A DNA stretch of 64,000 bases from positions 434,001-498,000 of the forward strand of contig CALNWN010000002.1 in the NCBI GenBank assembly GCA_940746715.1, written 5' to 3'. The position numbers and the translations under genes were made by a program. This document shows positions 1 through 9,039 of this stretch, piece by piece; positions within the stretch are counted from its first letter, which is position 1, and each line of letters starts with the position of its first letter. Origin of the DNA: an uncultured Paraburkholderia sp. GTDB taxonomy: Bacteria; Pseudomonadota; Gammaproteobacteria; Burkholderiales; Burkholderiaceae. The notes below the pieces were generated by a model, which ran no database searches, was not told where the DNA came from, and saw only the letters and a program-made list of their open reading frames with translations.

Positions 1-375
1 CACATTCACTTTCGGCCAACGCTCCCTGAAATGCGGCAAGCGCGGCAGCAACCAGCGCGACGCAAACGTCGGCGCGCAACTGAGCGCAATCGGGCGGTTC
101 GCGCGATGATTCGGCAGACGCTGCGTGCCGATCGCGATCAACGAGAACGCCTCGGAAACGTAGGAAAGATAGTCGGCGCCCGTTGCGGTCAGCGAAATGC
201 CGCGCGGCTCGCGCACGAAGAGTTCGACCCCGAGCGCTTCCTCGGGACCGACAATGCCGTGACTCACGGCGCTGGGCGTGACGTTCAATTCGGCGGCGGC
301 GAGCTTGAAACTTTGATGCCGGCCCGCCGCTTCAAAAAAACGAAGCGCGGGCAAGGGCGGCAGACGGATCGGCAT
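1..375 (-). CDS. LysR-family transcriptional regulator, GcvA-like (partial, runs off window)
   Basis: The reverse strand encodes 125 codons from the ATG at 375 to the window edge, with no stop, so the C-terminal two thirds lie outside. The visible part is the N-terminal winged helix-turn-helix (FFEAAGRHQSFKLAAAELN, then PSAVSHG) and the linker into the effector domain (LFVREPRGISLTATG). The MPIRLPPLPALR start is typical of GcvA/AmpR-type LysR proteins. It is divergent from the DUF899 gene at 625 across a 249-bp spacer, so it could regulate that gene, but no operator stands out. No lesion is visible in this part. Confidence 0.85.
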   Translation of the reverse strand, partial: MPIRLPPLPALRFFEAAGRHQSFKLAAAELNVTPSAVSHGIVGPEEALGVELFVREPRGISLTATGADYLSYVSEAFSLIAIGTQRLPNHRANRPIALSCAPTFASRWLLPRLPHFRERWPKVNV

Positions 376-624
376 TGCATCCTCATATGACGGCGCCACG
401 CGAGCGAGGCCGCGTGCGTGCGGTTTGGCGACAGCATACCGCGACGTGCGGATCATTTTCCGGCGGTTTTCATTGCAGTGCGCAAAGACTCGCTTTCAGC
501 GCCCTGTGAGAAATTCTTCGCGGGGGCTGTCGATTCGCTGCACAGTGGATCGTCGTGTGCATAGGGCGGCTTTGCGCATACTGCAGGCCGCCTGCTTGTT
601 CTTCTTCTCGACAGGAGATGGCAG

Positions 625-1353
625 ATGACTCAACTGAACCAAGCCGCACCAAAGCTCAGGCCGGCCCGCGAACTGGCGGACTCGCCTTGCCGTTTCCCCG
701 GCGAAAGCGCCGAATATCGCCGGGCACGCAACGACCTGCTTGCTGAAGAAATAGAATTGCGCCGCCATATCGAGCGCGTCGCCGCGCAGCGCCGCGCGCT
801 GCCGCCGGGCGGCGTGGTGCCGGAGGACTACCGCTTTGAAGGCGAGGCGGGACCGGTCACCCTCAGTGAAATGTTCGGCGCTCACGACACGCTCGTCACC
901 TATAACTGGATGTTCGGTCCGAGGCGCAAGCGCCCTTGCCCGATGTGCACCTCGCTGCTGAGCGCTCACGACGGCGAAATGCCCGACATTCTGCAGCGCG
1001 TCGCCTTTGCGGTCATCGGCCGTTCGCCTATACAGAAGCTCGCCGCTTTCGCGAAGCAGCGCGGCTGGCGGTATCTGCGGCTTTATTCGTCGGCGGGGAA
1101 CACGTTCAACCGTGACTATGCGGGCGAGGATCTCGACGGAGACGACGTCCCGGCGTTCAACGTGTTCACGCGGTCCGGTGGCACGGTGCGGCACTTCTGG
1201 GCCCAGGAAATGGGCCCGTGGACCGCCGACCCGGGGCAGGACCCGCGCGGCGCGCCTGACGTCATGCCCTTATGGACCGTGCTCGATATGACGCCGGGCG
1301 GCCGCGGGCGCGACTGGTATCCGAAGCTGGAGTACGACGCTGCACCGCGTTAG
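625..1353 (+). CDS. DUF899 thioredoxin-like protein
   Basis: A 242-residue intact protein. Family DUF899 proteins are predicted to have a thioredoxin-like fold; their biochemical role is not settled. A CPMC motif (CxxC) lies at residues 105-108 inside the family block WMFGPRRKRPCPMC, and the C-terminal half carries the conserved FNVFTRSGG and WTVLDMTPGGRG segments. The start is set by the Shine-Dalgarno AGGAGATG about 8 bases upstream. No signal peptide or membrane segment is seen, so it is probably cytoplasmic. It converges on the broken GGDEF-EAL gene with a 19-bp gap. Confidence 0.85.
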   Translation: MTQLNQAAPKLRPARELADSPCRFPGESAEYRRARNDLLAEEIELRRHIERVAAQRRALPPGGVVPEDYRFEGEAGPVTLSEMFGAHDTLVTYNWMFGPRRKRPCPMCTSLLSAHDGEMPDILQRVAFAVIGRSPIQKLAAFAKQRGWRYLRLYSSAGNTFNRDYAGEDLDGDDVPAFNVFTRSGGTVRHFWAQEMGPWTADPGQDPRGAPDVMPLWTVLDMTPGGRGRDWYPKLEYDAAPR

Positions 1354-1372
1354 CCGGGTCGCGGCATGGCGA

Positions 1373-3308
1373 TCAGTGCGGGGCGTCGTTTGCCTGACTT
1401 TGTTCGCGCGCGGATTGCAGATAGCTTGAGATGGCGCCCGAACGCATGGGCGGGCTGAAGAGATAGCCCTGCACCGCGCGGGCGCCCAGTGCCTTGACGA
1501 CCTCCGCTTGCGACGACGTTTCGAGCCCCTCCACGACGCATTCCAGCCCGAGGTTCTTGCACAGATCCAGTACCGATCAGTCATGAAACTGCGGTCGATC
1601 TTGATCGAATCGAACGGCAGGCGGTGCACGTAGCTGAGGCTGGAATAACCGGTGCCGAAGTCGTCGAGCGAAACGCGGCAGCCTGCGGCCTTAATCATCG
1701 TGAGGGCGGAGCGGGCCTGCTCGAAATCTCGCGTGAGCGCCGTCTCCGTGATTTCGAACGACACGCGATGCGGCGGCACACCGCTCGCCGCGACAATGTC
1801 GATCAGCCGGCGCGCGCGTGCCGACGTCGAAATGTCGATGGCCGAAAGATTGAACGACAGATAGAGCTCGGACGGCCAGTGCGGCACTTCCGCCAGCGCC
1901 TTGTGCAGCAGCACTTCGGTGATGCGCAAAATGGGTTCGGTGCGCTCCGCAATGCGGATGAACTCCTCCGGCTTGACTGCGCCGAGCCGCGGATTGTGCC
2001 ATCGGCCAAGTGCTTCGAACCCGATCGTGCGTCGCGTCACGACATCCGAAATCGGCTGGAACTCCAGAAACAGTTCGGACTCCAGATCGGCATGACGCAG
2101 TTCCTGCGTGACGAGGCTCGAGCGTCGAATGCGCGTTTCGTGTTCGGTCGAGAAAATCACGGCGGTGCCGCGGCGGCTTTCCTTGCCGACGTACATCGCG
2201 GCATCGGCGCGCTCGAACACCTGCGTGACCGTCTTGCCTGCGTCCGGGAATGCGGCCCAGCCGATCGTGCCCGACAGTTCCGCAATATTGCCCGCGACGC
2301 GGTATGGCTGGCTGAGCGAGTCGCAAATGCGCTGGCTCAGTTCGAGCAGCGCGTCTTTTGATTGCCGGTCTTGCGCGAGCACGCCGAACTCGTCGCCGCC
2401 GAGCCGCGCAAAGAAAATGCCGGGCTCCGCGAGCGCAAGGAGCCGCGCGCCCACTTCCTGCAGCACGAGGTCGCCGCTTGCGTGGCCGTAAATATCGTTG
2501 ACCTGTTTGAAGCCGTCCAGATCGATGAGTCCCACGTTGAAGGCCCCGCCCGTCGCGAGCGCCTGTTCGGCAGCGCCCGCAGCGAGGCGAAGAAACTGCG
2601 GCGGTTGGGCAGATCGGTCAGACTGTCGATACTGGCGAGGCGAAAGTTCTCGTCGCTGAGCCTTTGGGTTTTCTCCTGACTCGCCTGCAAATCGCGCTGG
2701 GTGTGCACGACGCCGGCAAATGACCGGTAATACAGTTCGATGATAAACGCGAGAGCGAGCCCGACAAGCGACATGTCGACGGCCATCGCGATGAAAACCG
2801 GAGACCCAGTGAAGACGAGAAACGTCGCAAAGCTCAGAATGACGATGGACAGCAACAGCAACGCGGCCACGCGCAGGTAGGTGCATCAGGCAGAAGACGC
2901 AGCCCACCACGGTCGTCGCCATATAAAACGCCACCTGTGCCTGTTCGTACGGCGTGCCGTAGGGCAACAGCATCAGCGACCAGGCAGTGAACGCAATGCC
3001 GAAAATGCCGGCCACCCAGATGAGTTTGCGCAGCTCCGGTACGGCTTTGTCGTGAGTGAGCACGCGATTGCGGCCGCGCCACCAGCGCACGCATCGCACG
3101 ATACACAGGGCGCACAGCGCGCCCGGAACGTACATTGTCACGCGGGTGCACTGCGCAGATGCGTGACCGTGACGGCCATCGTATTGACGATCAGGATGAA
3201 GTAAAGGAGAGGAATCTGGCGGCCGAACGCCTGGACCTGCGAACGCACGAGTTCGGGGTCTCCTTCGGCAACAGACAACGCTTCCCTCAATCTAGCTATT
3301 GCAACCAT
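1373..3308 (-). pseudogene. Membrane-anchored GGDEF-EAL (diguanylate cyclase/phosphodiesterase) protein, broken
   Basis: The ancestral gene started at the ATG at 3308 (AGGACAGG upstream) and ended at the TGA at 1373-1375. It encoded an N-terminal set of hydrophobic helices (for example the VAGIFGIAFTAWSLMLLP stretch), a GGDEF domain (RLGGDEFGVL) and an EAL domain (FEALGRW, DDFGTGYSSLSY). These enzymes make or degrade cyclic di-GMP. The reading frame is lost about four times: near 3145 (one base missing), near 2875, near 2600, and near 1575, where about 45 bp linking DRSFMTD to LCKNLGLE is gone. Segments in three frames remain recognisable, so decay is recent, but no full-length product is possible. 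Confidence 0.85.
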
Positions 3309-3379
3309 TCCTGTCCTTTAACGTTTGCGCCGCATACGCAGCTAGATATATCGGCAGGGCCGGTCGGACCTTGAGCGCG

Positions 3380-3868
3380 CTAGACGCGGTGCTCGGTGTC
3401 GGCTTCGGTAATAACGACGTGCGTACGCGCACGGCACCGTGTTGCGGCGCATCGATTCAGTAAATTTGACCCCGTGATGGCGGCTCAAAGCGTCGGACAG
3501 GACAGCACGCGCAACGGCGCCGAGCGTCGTTCCCAGTTCGCCGTGCGTGACCGGGCTGCCTTGCGGCGGAGTGGAAACGAGGCGCACGGCATTCTCGCCG
3601 GTATTGGCCAGAAGATACTTTTCGGCGCTGTTCTCCGGCTGCCAGTAAGCGCGAAACACGCCATTTTCGCCGAAGACGAGCAACTTGCCGTGCACCGTTT
3701 TCGCCTCGCTGATCAGGTCGACGGACTCACCGTCGCGCACCTGGAGGAAAGGCTGCGGTGTGCTTGCGTTGCCCGCGCGCGCGTCGCGCAGGCGTTTTCG
3801 TCGGCTGAGACGCTCGTGCAAAGGAGCGTGCCGAGCAGGACACCTGTTGCAATATGGCGAAATTTCAT
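3380..3868 (-). pseudogene. Secreted protein of unknown function, frameshifted
   Basis: The start at 3868 (MKFRHIATGVLLGTLL) encodes a signal peptide ending near SVSA. The mature part then changes frame inside a CGCGCGCG tract near 3775-3783 and continues as FLQVRDGESVDLISEAK and LLVFGENGVFRAYWQPENS. A second frame change near 3435 leads to a plausible native C-terminus, VVITEADTEHRV, with a TAG at 3380-3382. I do not recognise the family. It was likely a periplasmic or exported protein of roughly 160 residues. The two frame changes are directly visible; the reconstruction of the C-terminus is inference. Confidence 0.55.
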
Positions 3869-4215
3869 TTTTTCTTTCTCCCGATTGCCGGCTTGCACGG
3901 CGCCCTGCAAGGCGAGTGCCGGCGCTCAGGCGCGGCACGCTAACAGGGTCAAAAAAAGCTGGACGCGCGCTTTAGCCCCCGCTAAGGCCCTGAATTGCAA
4001 CGGATTGTGATTCAACGCTTGTGCCGGTCAAGCCGGAGAAACGCGTAAGCGCGATTCTTATGGCACTTTGCGCGCGAAAATCGTCAAATCGCCCGTGGAC
4101 GGGTGAAACAAGGCTTACACGCAGGGTTTGCGCGAAAGCGCGCGGATGCGTTAATGTGTCGGTCCCGGCGCGACAGATGTAGCGCCGGTTCCATGATTAC
4201 CATACGGGAAGTGCT
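3869..4215. other. Intergenic region upstream of hupB
   Basis: 347 bp between divergent genes. I see no coding potential. It holds short inverted repeats (CTTGCA with TGCAAG near 3890-3910) and GCGCGC-rich stretches near 4070 and 4130. The hupB ribosome binding site (GGGAAGTG) lies at its right end. No convincing sigma-70 promoter could be assigned by eye. Confidence 0.4.
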
Positions 4216-4494
4216 ATGAACAAACAGGAACTGATTGATGCAGTCGCCGCAGCGACGGGCGAAAGCAAAGCGGCCACTGGCCAAACCATCGACGCCATCG
4301 TTGAAGCGGTGACCAAAGCCGTGGTCGGTGGCGATACGGTGCAACTGGTCGGTTTCGGTTCTTTCTCGACCGGCGCGCGTGCAGCACGCGTGGGCCGCAA
4401 TCCGTCGACGGGCACCGAGATCCAGATCGCCGCGGCAAAGACGGTGAAGTTCACCGCAGGCAAGGCGTTCAAGGAAGCGGTCAACGCGTCGTAG
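4216..4494 (+). CDS. hupB: DNA-binding protein HU-beta
   Basis: An intact 92-residue histone-like nucleoid protein, the usual HU length. It begins [15 protein letters not shown] and has the HU/IHF signature [18 protein letters not shown] followed by the beta-arm RNPSTG (residues 61-66), which inserts into the DNA minor groove, and the C-terminal [16 protein letters not shown] bends and compacts DNA and helps replication and recombination. The gene ends TAG directly followed by TAA. It stands alone, as is common. Preservation amid decayed neighbours fits an essential housekeeping role. Confidence 0.95.
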   Translation: MNKQELIDAVAAATGESKAATGQTIDAIVEAVTKAVVGGDTVQLVGFGSFSTGARAARVGRNPSTGTEIQIAAAKTVKFTAGKAFKEAVNAS

Positions 4495-4642
4495 TAATGC
4501 AACGCGCTTCGCGCCGGAGCGTCCGCACTGCCCCCCGCATCGTGCTGTCAGGGTACTGCGAGCGACGCCTCGGGTGCGAAGAGTCACGCGCTGCCCAGCC
4601 CCGATCAGACGAATCCATCGGCGGATGGCGCGGCGCGTGTGC

Positions 4643-4663
4643 GCCGGCTTATCTTGAGCCGGC
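4643..4663. terminator. Hairpin between convergent hupB and aroG
   Basis: A perfect 7-bp inverted repeat (GCCGGCT, loop TATCTTG, AGCCGGC) sits between the convergent hupB and aroG genes. There is no T-tract on either side, so it is at best a weak or Rho-assisted terminator. Confidence 0.4.
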
Positions 4664-4689
4664 TTGCCGCAATCAGACGGCTTGTGGCA

Positions 4690-5808
4690 TCAGCCCGCGC
4701 GGCGCTTGCGCGTCGCCTCGGCGAGTGTTTCCAGCACCGGTTCGGTTTGCGCCCAGCTGACGCAGGCATCCGTAATGGACACGCCGTAACGCAGCGGCTC
4801 TCCGGCCTTCAGATCCTGACGGCCTTCTTCCAGATGACTTTCAAGCATCACGCCGATAATGCGGCGCTCCTGCGTTGACAATTGCTGCGCGAGATCCTGA
4901 ACCACATCCAACTGACGCAAATGCGATTTGCCCGAATTCGCGTGCGAGCAGTCGATCATCACCTGTTCGCGCAAGCCCGCTGATTTGAGCGCCGCACACG
5001 TTGCGGCCACGGAAGCGCTGTCGTAATTCGGCCCTTTCTTGCCGCCGCGCAGAATCACGTGGGCGTCGTCGTTGCCGCGCGTTTCGAAGATGGCGGCCAT
5101 GCCCATTTTCGTCATGCCCATGAATGCGTGGCTCGCGCGTGCGGCGACGATTGCGTCAGCGGCGATCTGCACGCCGCCGTCGGTGCCGTTCTTGAAACCG
5201 ATGGGACAGCTGAGGCCCGAAGCGAGTTGCCGGTGACTCTGGCTTTCCGTTGTGCGCGCACCGATTGCGCCCCACGCGATCAGGTCCGCAATGTACTGCG
5301 GGCTCAGCAGGTCGAGGAATTCGGTTGCGGCGGGCAAGCCGAGACCATTGATGTCGAGCAGCAGTTGCCGCGCGAGACGCAAGCCCTCGTTAATGCGGAA
5401 GCTGCCGTCCAGACGCGGATCGTTGATATAGCCTTTCCAGCCGACCGTGGTGCGCGGCTTTTCGAAGTACACGCGCATGATGATCAGCAGGTCGTCTTTG
5501 TACGCATCCGCGGCGGCTTTCAGTTTGTGCGCGTAGTCGATGGCCTGGTCGTGGTCGTGAATCGAGCAGGGCCCGACGATCATCACGAGGCGGTCGTCGC
5601 GCTCGTGCAGGATGTCCGCGATTTCCACGCGGGTCTGTTCGACGAGCGACTGCATCGCGGGCGGCACGGGCAGTTCGTCCTGCAGAAGAGCAGGGGAAAT
5701 CAGCGGGCGGACTGCGCCGATGCGCACGTCGTCGATGCGCGTGGTGTCCTGGGTGGCGTCGGCCGAGCCGACTTCCTGATCGTGCAGAGGATTGTCGATG
5801 GCGCTCAA
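4690..5808 (-). CDS. aroG: 3-deoxy-7-phosphoheptulonate (DAHP) synthase, type I
   Basis: An intact 372-residue enzyme of the shikimate pathway. It condenses phosphoenolpyruvate and erythrose 4-phosphate in the cytoplasm, the first step to Phe, Tyr and Trp. Family motifs are all present: IVGPCSIHD (metal-binding Cys), YFEKPRTTVGWKG (substrate binding), GARTTESQSHRQLASG and GFKNGTDGG. The start appears to be TTG at 5808, preceded by GGGAGAA 5 bases upstream; the next in-frame options would cut into the conserved N-terminal arm that carries feedback regulation in AroF/G/H enzymes. Which aromatic amino acid inhibits it cannot be read from sequence. One of the clean genes of the window. Confidence 0.95.
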   Translation of the reverse strand: MSAIDNPLHDQEVGSADATQDTTRIDDVRIGAVRPLISPALLQDELPVPPAMQSLVEQTRVEIADILHERDDRLVMIVGPCSIHDHDQAIDYAHKLKAAADAYKDDLLIIMRVYFEKPRTTVGWKGYINDPRLDGSFRINEGLRLARQLLLDINGLGLPAATEFLDLLSPQYIADLIAWGAIGARTTESQSHRQLASGLSCPIGFKNGTDGGVQIAADAIVAARASHAFMGMTKMGMAAIFETRGNDDAHVILRGGKKGPNYDSASVAATCAALKSAGLREQVMIDCSHANSGKSHLRQLDVVQDLAQQLSTQERRIIGVMLESHLEEGRQDLKAGEPLRYGVSITDACVSWAQTEPVLETLAEATRKRRAG

Positions 5809-5948
5809 GGTATTCTCCCGGACTTGTCGATGTGAGCTGGCCTCGCGGCCTTGAATGTGAGTGTCGTTGCGTGTGATGCGCTGCCGGGATTATGACATTC
5901 GCGTGCCGCTGCCGAGAAACGGCGCCGTGCGACGGCGCTGGGCGCTGC

Positions 5949-6724
5949 TCAAAGCCGTTCGATTAGCGCCATCGCCGCAGGTCTCCAGATCGCCGGGTGT
6001 CGTGCCCGCCGCCAGTTGGCGCGCGCTCGGCCCATGCGTCGAGCACTTTCGCCGAATAGCCTTTGGCCTGTTTGTCGGTGGTGCCCATGATGCGGGCATA
6101 GACGAACGGCGCGGTGATGTCGGCGATTTGCGGGTAGTCGCTGTCGCCCGCCAGCACCACGGCGACCTTGTATTTGCGTGCCAGCACGATGAACTCAGGC
6201 GTCCTGAAGCTTTCGTTACGCACTTCGATGGCGTGTCGAAGTTTCACTCCTTCGATGCTCGCCGGCAGCAGCTTCAGAAAGGCCTCGAAATCTTCGCTGT
6301 CGAATTTCTTGGTCGGCGCGAACTGCCAGTTGATAGGCCCGAGCTTCTGCTTGAGCAACAGCACGCCGCTCGCGAAAAAACGCTCAATGGTCTCGCCGGC
6401 GTCCGCCAACACTTTTCGATTTGTCGCGTAACGCGGCGCCTTCAGCGAAAAGACGAAATTGTCCGGTGTTTCCTGATACCACTTTTCATAGCTCGCCGGT
6501 TTTTGCAAACCGTAGAACGTGCCGTTGATTTCGATCGAACTGAGGTGCCGGCTCGCGTATTCGAGTTCGCGGCTTTGCGTGAGATCTTCCGGATAGAACG
6601 GGCCGCGCCACGGCGCGTAGGTCCAGCCGCCTATGCCGATTCTGATCTTGCCGGCTTTTGCGGAGCGGGAGCTTGTCGTGTTCGTCGATGATGGTGCGGC
6701 TTTCGCGGGCTTGGAATCGGCCAC
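5949..6724 (-). pseudogene. DUF72 (YecE-like, TIM-barrel) protein, frameshifted with internal deletion
   Basis: The gene starts at GTG 6724 with AAGGAG 9 bases upstream. A Ser/Thr/Lys-rich N-terminal tail leads into the DUF72 block IGIGGWTYAPWRGPFYP and continues normally through SSIEINGTFYG to KGYSAKVLDAWAERA near 6030. After that the frame changes at least twice, and the conserved C-terminal segment usually reading like VYFISGAKVRAP is missing. A native-looking end, AAMALIERL with TGA at 5949-5951, survives in another frame. So the gene has lost roughly 20 residues plus frame. DUF72 function is unknown; the product would lack part of the barrel. Confidence 0.75.
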
Positions 6725-6855
6725 CTGATGTTCTCCTTCGGGCTGCGCCGGAGCTGACGGTAGACGCGTAGATTAGCGTTTTTTCCCGCGCCGGGCAGAG
6801 CCTACGAAAAGCATAGCGACGACACCCTGTGGTGCCTATTCGCGCCTATTTGCGC

Positions 6856-7614
6856 CTATTCGCCGCGAGCCGGGTGAGCGGCGCGGGCGGACGCTTCACG
6901 CGTAGCGTCTTCGAAGCGCCGGTTGGCTTCGGCGACTTCCGCGCGAAACTGCTGCAACGCATGGACTGCGGGGTTCTGAGGCGTCAACGCGGCCCACAGT
7001 ACTTCGATTAACTGATCCGTGGTTGCCTCGATGTCGGTATGCCGGTTGGCGAGCGTTGTTGCGTCCCACAACACATGTTCCATGGGGCCGAACACCATGG
7101 AGCGCAGCAGACGCAGCGGCATGTCCGCGCGAATCTGGCCGCTTTCCTGGCCTTGTGCCAATACGCGCATCAACGGTGCGGTGTAGCGGCGCTGCAATTC
7201 GGTGAGCGCCTCGCTTAACTCGTGATGCCGCGCGCGTCCTTCCGAGAGCACGAGCGCGCACAGGTCGGTACCGTTCACCAGCATGAGGCGCAAATGCGTG
7301 TGCACGATGAACGCGAACTGCTGGCGCACGCTGCCGTCGCGCGGCAGCCCGGACTCGATTGCGCCGATGATTTCGTCATACCAGTCGCCGATCACCCGCG
7401 CGCACAACTCGCGCTTGCCGCGAAAATAGCTGAAGACCGTGGCCTCTGAAACGCCGAGGCGCTGGGCGATCTCCGCGGTGGTGGCGCGTTCATAACCCTT
7501 TTCGGAGAACACGTCGCGGCCGGCCTGAAGAATCTCCTTCACGCGCTGCTGCGACTTGCGCCCGGCGGGCTGGCGACGCGACGCGGGCAGTTCGGGCTTG
7601 AGAGCGACCGTCAT
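6856..7614 (-). CDS. TetR/AcrR-family transcriptional regulator, divergent from the liu operon
   Basis: An intact 252-residue regulator. The helix-turn-helix lies at residues 40-70 (TTAEIAQRLGVSEATVFSYF), followed by an all-helical ligand-binding domain without family-specific motifs I can name. The ATG at 7614 is preferred over upstream codons because the TetR N-terminus normally begins shortly before the helix-turn-helix. It is divergent from liuA across 215 bp that contain a TGAGTG-T-CACTCA palindrome, so it most likely represses liuABCD and perhaps itself in response to an acyl-CoA. Most beta-proteobacterial liu operons are described with MerR-type LiuR, so this pairing is worth noting. 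Confidence 0.85.
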   Translation of the reverse strand: MTVALKPELPASRRQPAGRKSQQRVKEILQAGRDVFSEKGYERATTAEIAQRLGVSEATVFSYFRGKRELCARVIGDWYDEIIGAIESGLPRDGSVRQQFAFIVHTHLRLMLVNGTDLCALVLSEGRARHHELSEALTELQRRYTAPLMRVLAQGQESGQIRADMPLRLLRSMVFGPMEHVLWDATTLANRHTDIEATTDQLIEVLWAALTPQNPAVHALQQFRAEVAEANRRFEDATREASARAAHPARGE

Positions 7615-7715
7615 ATGAGTTGGAGTCAAGTTTGTCGGCAGGTTGGGCAGTGAAAATCCCGTGGATTCGAAGCTATCACAGTACAGACAGCAATAAGCCG
7701 GATCGACGCACTTTC

Positions 7716-7728
7716 TGAGTGTCACTCA
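7716..7728. promoter_or_regulatory. Palindromic operator candidate between TetR gene and liuA
   Basis: TGAGTG-T-CACTCA, a perfect 13-bp odd palindrome flanked by TTT/AAA-type bases, lies midway between the divergent TetR gene and liuA. Its size and position fit a TetR dimer site. That the adjacent TetR protein binds it is inference. Confidence 0.5.
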
Positions 7729-7738
7729 AAAATACCTA

Positions 7739-7767
7739 TTGACGCTTACGTAAATCTGGCGTGAAAT
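7739..7767 (+). promoter_or_regulatory. Possible liuA promoter with TTACGTAA palindrome in the spacer
   Basis: TTGACG (7739-7744) is followed after 17 bp by TGAAAT (7762-7767), a weak sigma-70 match. The spacer holds the 8-bp palindrome TTACGTAA (7746-7753); regulators that act in the spacer, such as MerR proteins, use such an arrangement. The liuA start is 62 bp downstream of the proposed -10. Confidence 0.35.
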
Positions 7768-7829
7768 GCGCGTTGAACCAATTCGCCGGCAGCCATGCGC
7801 CGGCCGTCAACGAACTCTGGAGACCCGCA

Positions 7830-9011
7830 ATGAGCAACCTGCCCGGTTTGCAATTCCCGCTCGGCGAAGAAATCGAAATGCTGCGCGACAGCATTGCCGG
7901 ATTCGCTGCGAAAGAAATCGCGCCGCGTGCCGCTGAAATCGATCGCACGGACCAGTTTCCGATGGACCTGTGGCGCAAATTCGGCGATCTCGGCGTGCTC
8001 GGCATGACGGTCTCAGAGGAATACGGCGGCGCGAACATGTGCTACACCGCGCATATGGTCGCGATGGAAGAGATCTCGCGCGCCTCGGCATCGGTCGGGC
8101 TGTCGTATGGCGCGCATTCGAACCTGTGCGTGAACCAGATCCATCGCAACGGCACCGAAGCGCAAAAGCAGAAGTACTTGCCGAAGCTGGTATCCGGCGA
8201 GCATGTGGGCGCGCTCGCCATGAGCGAGCCGAACGCCGGCTCGGATGTAGTCAGCATGAAGCTGCGTGCCGAGAAGAAAGGCGACCGTTACGTGTTGAAC
8301 GGCACGAAGATGTGGATCACCAATGGCCCGGATTGCGACACGCTCGTCGTCTACGCGAAGACCGACGTCGAAGCCCATTCGCGCGGCATTACCGCGTTTA
8401 TCGTCGAAAAAGGCATGAAGGGTTTCTCGGTTGCGCAGAAGCTCGACAAGCTCGGCATGCGCGGCTCGCATACGGGCGAGCTCGTATTCGAAGACGTGGA
8501 AGTGCCGGAAGAGAACATCCTCGGCCAGTTGAACGGCGGCGTGAAAGTGCTGATGAGCGGGCTCGACTACGAGCTCGCGGTGCTCGCGGGCGGCCCGACC
8601 GGCATCATGGTCGCGGTGATGGACGCGGTCGTGCCGTATATCCACGACCGCAAGCAGTTCGGCCAGTCTATCGGCGAATTCCAGCTGATTCAGGGCAAGG
8701 TCGCCGATCTCTACACGACCTTGCAGGCGTGCCGCGCCTACCTGTATGCGGTGGGCCGCCAGCTTGACACGCTCGGCAAGGAACACGTGCGCCAGGTACG
8801 CAAGGACTGCGCGGGCGTGATTCTCTATACAGCCGAAAAAGCCACGTGGATGGCCGGCGAGGCGATCCAGATTCTCGGCGGCAACGGCTATATCAACGAG
8901 TATCCCGTCGGACGCCTGTGGCGCGACGCGAAACTCTACGAGATCGGCGCAGGCACGAGCGAAATCCGTCGCATGCTGATCGGCCGCGAGCTGTTTGCGG
9001 AAACGATGTAA
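7830..9011 (+). CDS. liuA: Isovaleryl-CoA dehydrogenase
   Basis: An intact 393-residue acyl-CoA dehydrogenase. It oxidises isovaleryl-CoA to 3-methylcrotonyl-CoA, passing electrons through FAD to ETF, in leucine catabolism. The family signature [14 protein letters not shown] and the C-terminal [20 protein letters not shown] are present. The catalytic Glu of isovaleryl-CoA dehydrogenases lies on the helix G segment, here [14 protein letters not shown]; the residue after it is Leu where the family usually has Arg (YER), possibly a CGC to CTC change. First gene of liuABCD; the start at 7830 gives the canonical N-terminus. Assignment over other acyl-CoA dehydrogenases rests on helix G and operon context. 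Confidence 0.92.
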   Translation: MSNLPGLQFPLGEEIEMLRDSIAGFAAKEIAPRAAEIDRTDQFPMDLWRKFGDLGVLGMTVSEEYGGANMCYTAHMVAMEEISRASASVGLSYGAHSNLCVNQIHRNGTEAQKQKYLPKLVSGEHVGALAMSEPNAGSDVVSMKLRAEKKGDRYVLNGTKMWITNGPDCDTLVVYAKTDVEAHSRGITAFIVEKGMKGFSVAQKLDKLGMRGSHTGELVFEDVEVPEENILGQLNGGVKVLMSGLDYELAVLAGGPTGIMVAVMDAVVPYIHDRKQFGQSIGEFQLIQGKVADLYTTLQACRAYLYAVGRQLDTLGKEHVRQVRKDCAGVILYTAEKATWMAGEAIQILGGNGYINEYPVGRLWRDAKLYEIGAGTSEIRRMLIGRELFAETM

Positions 9012-9039
9012 GCCAAGCCACGAACAGGAGAACGACGCG

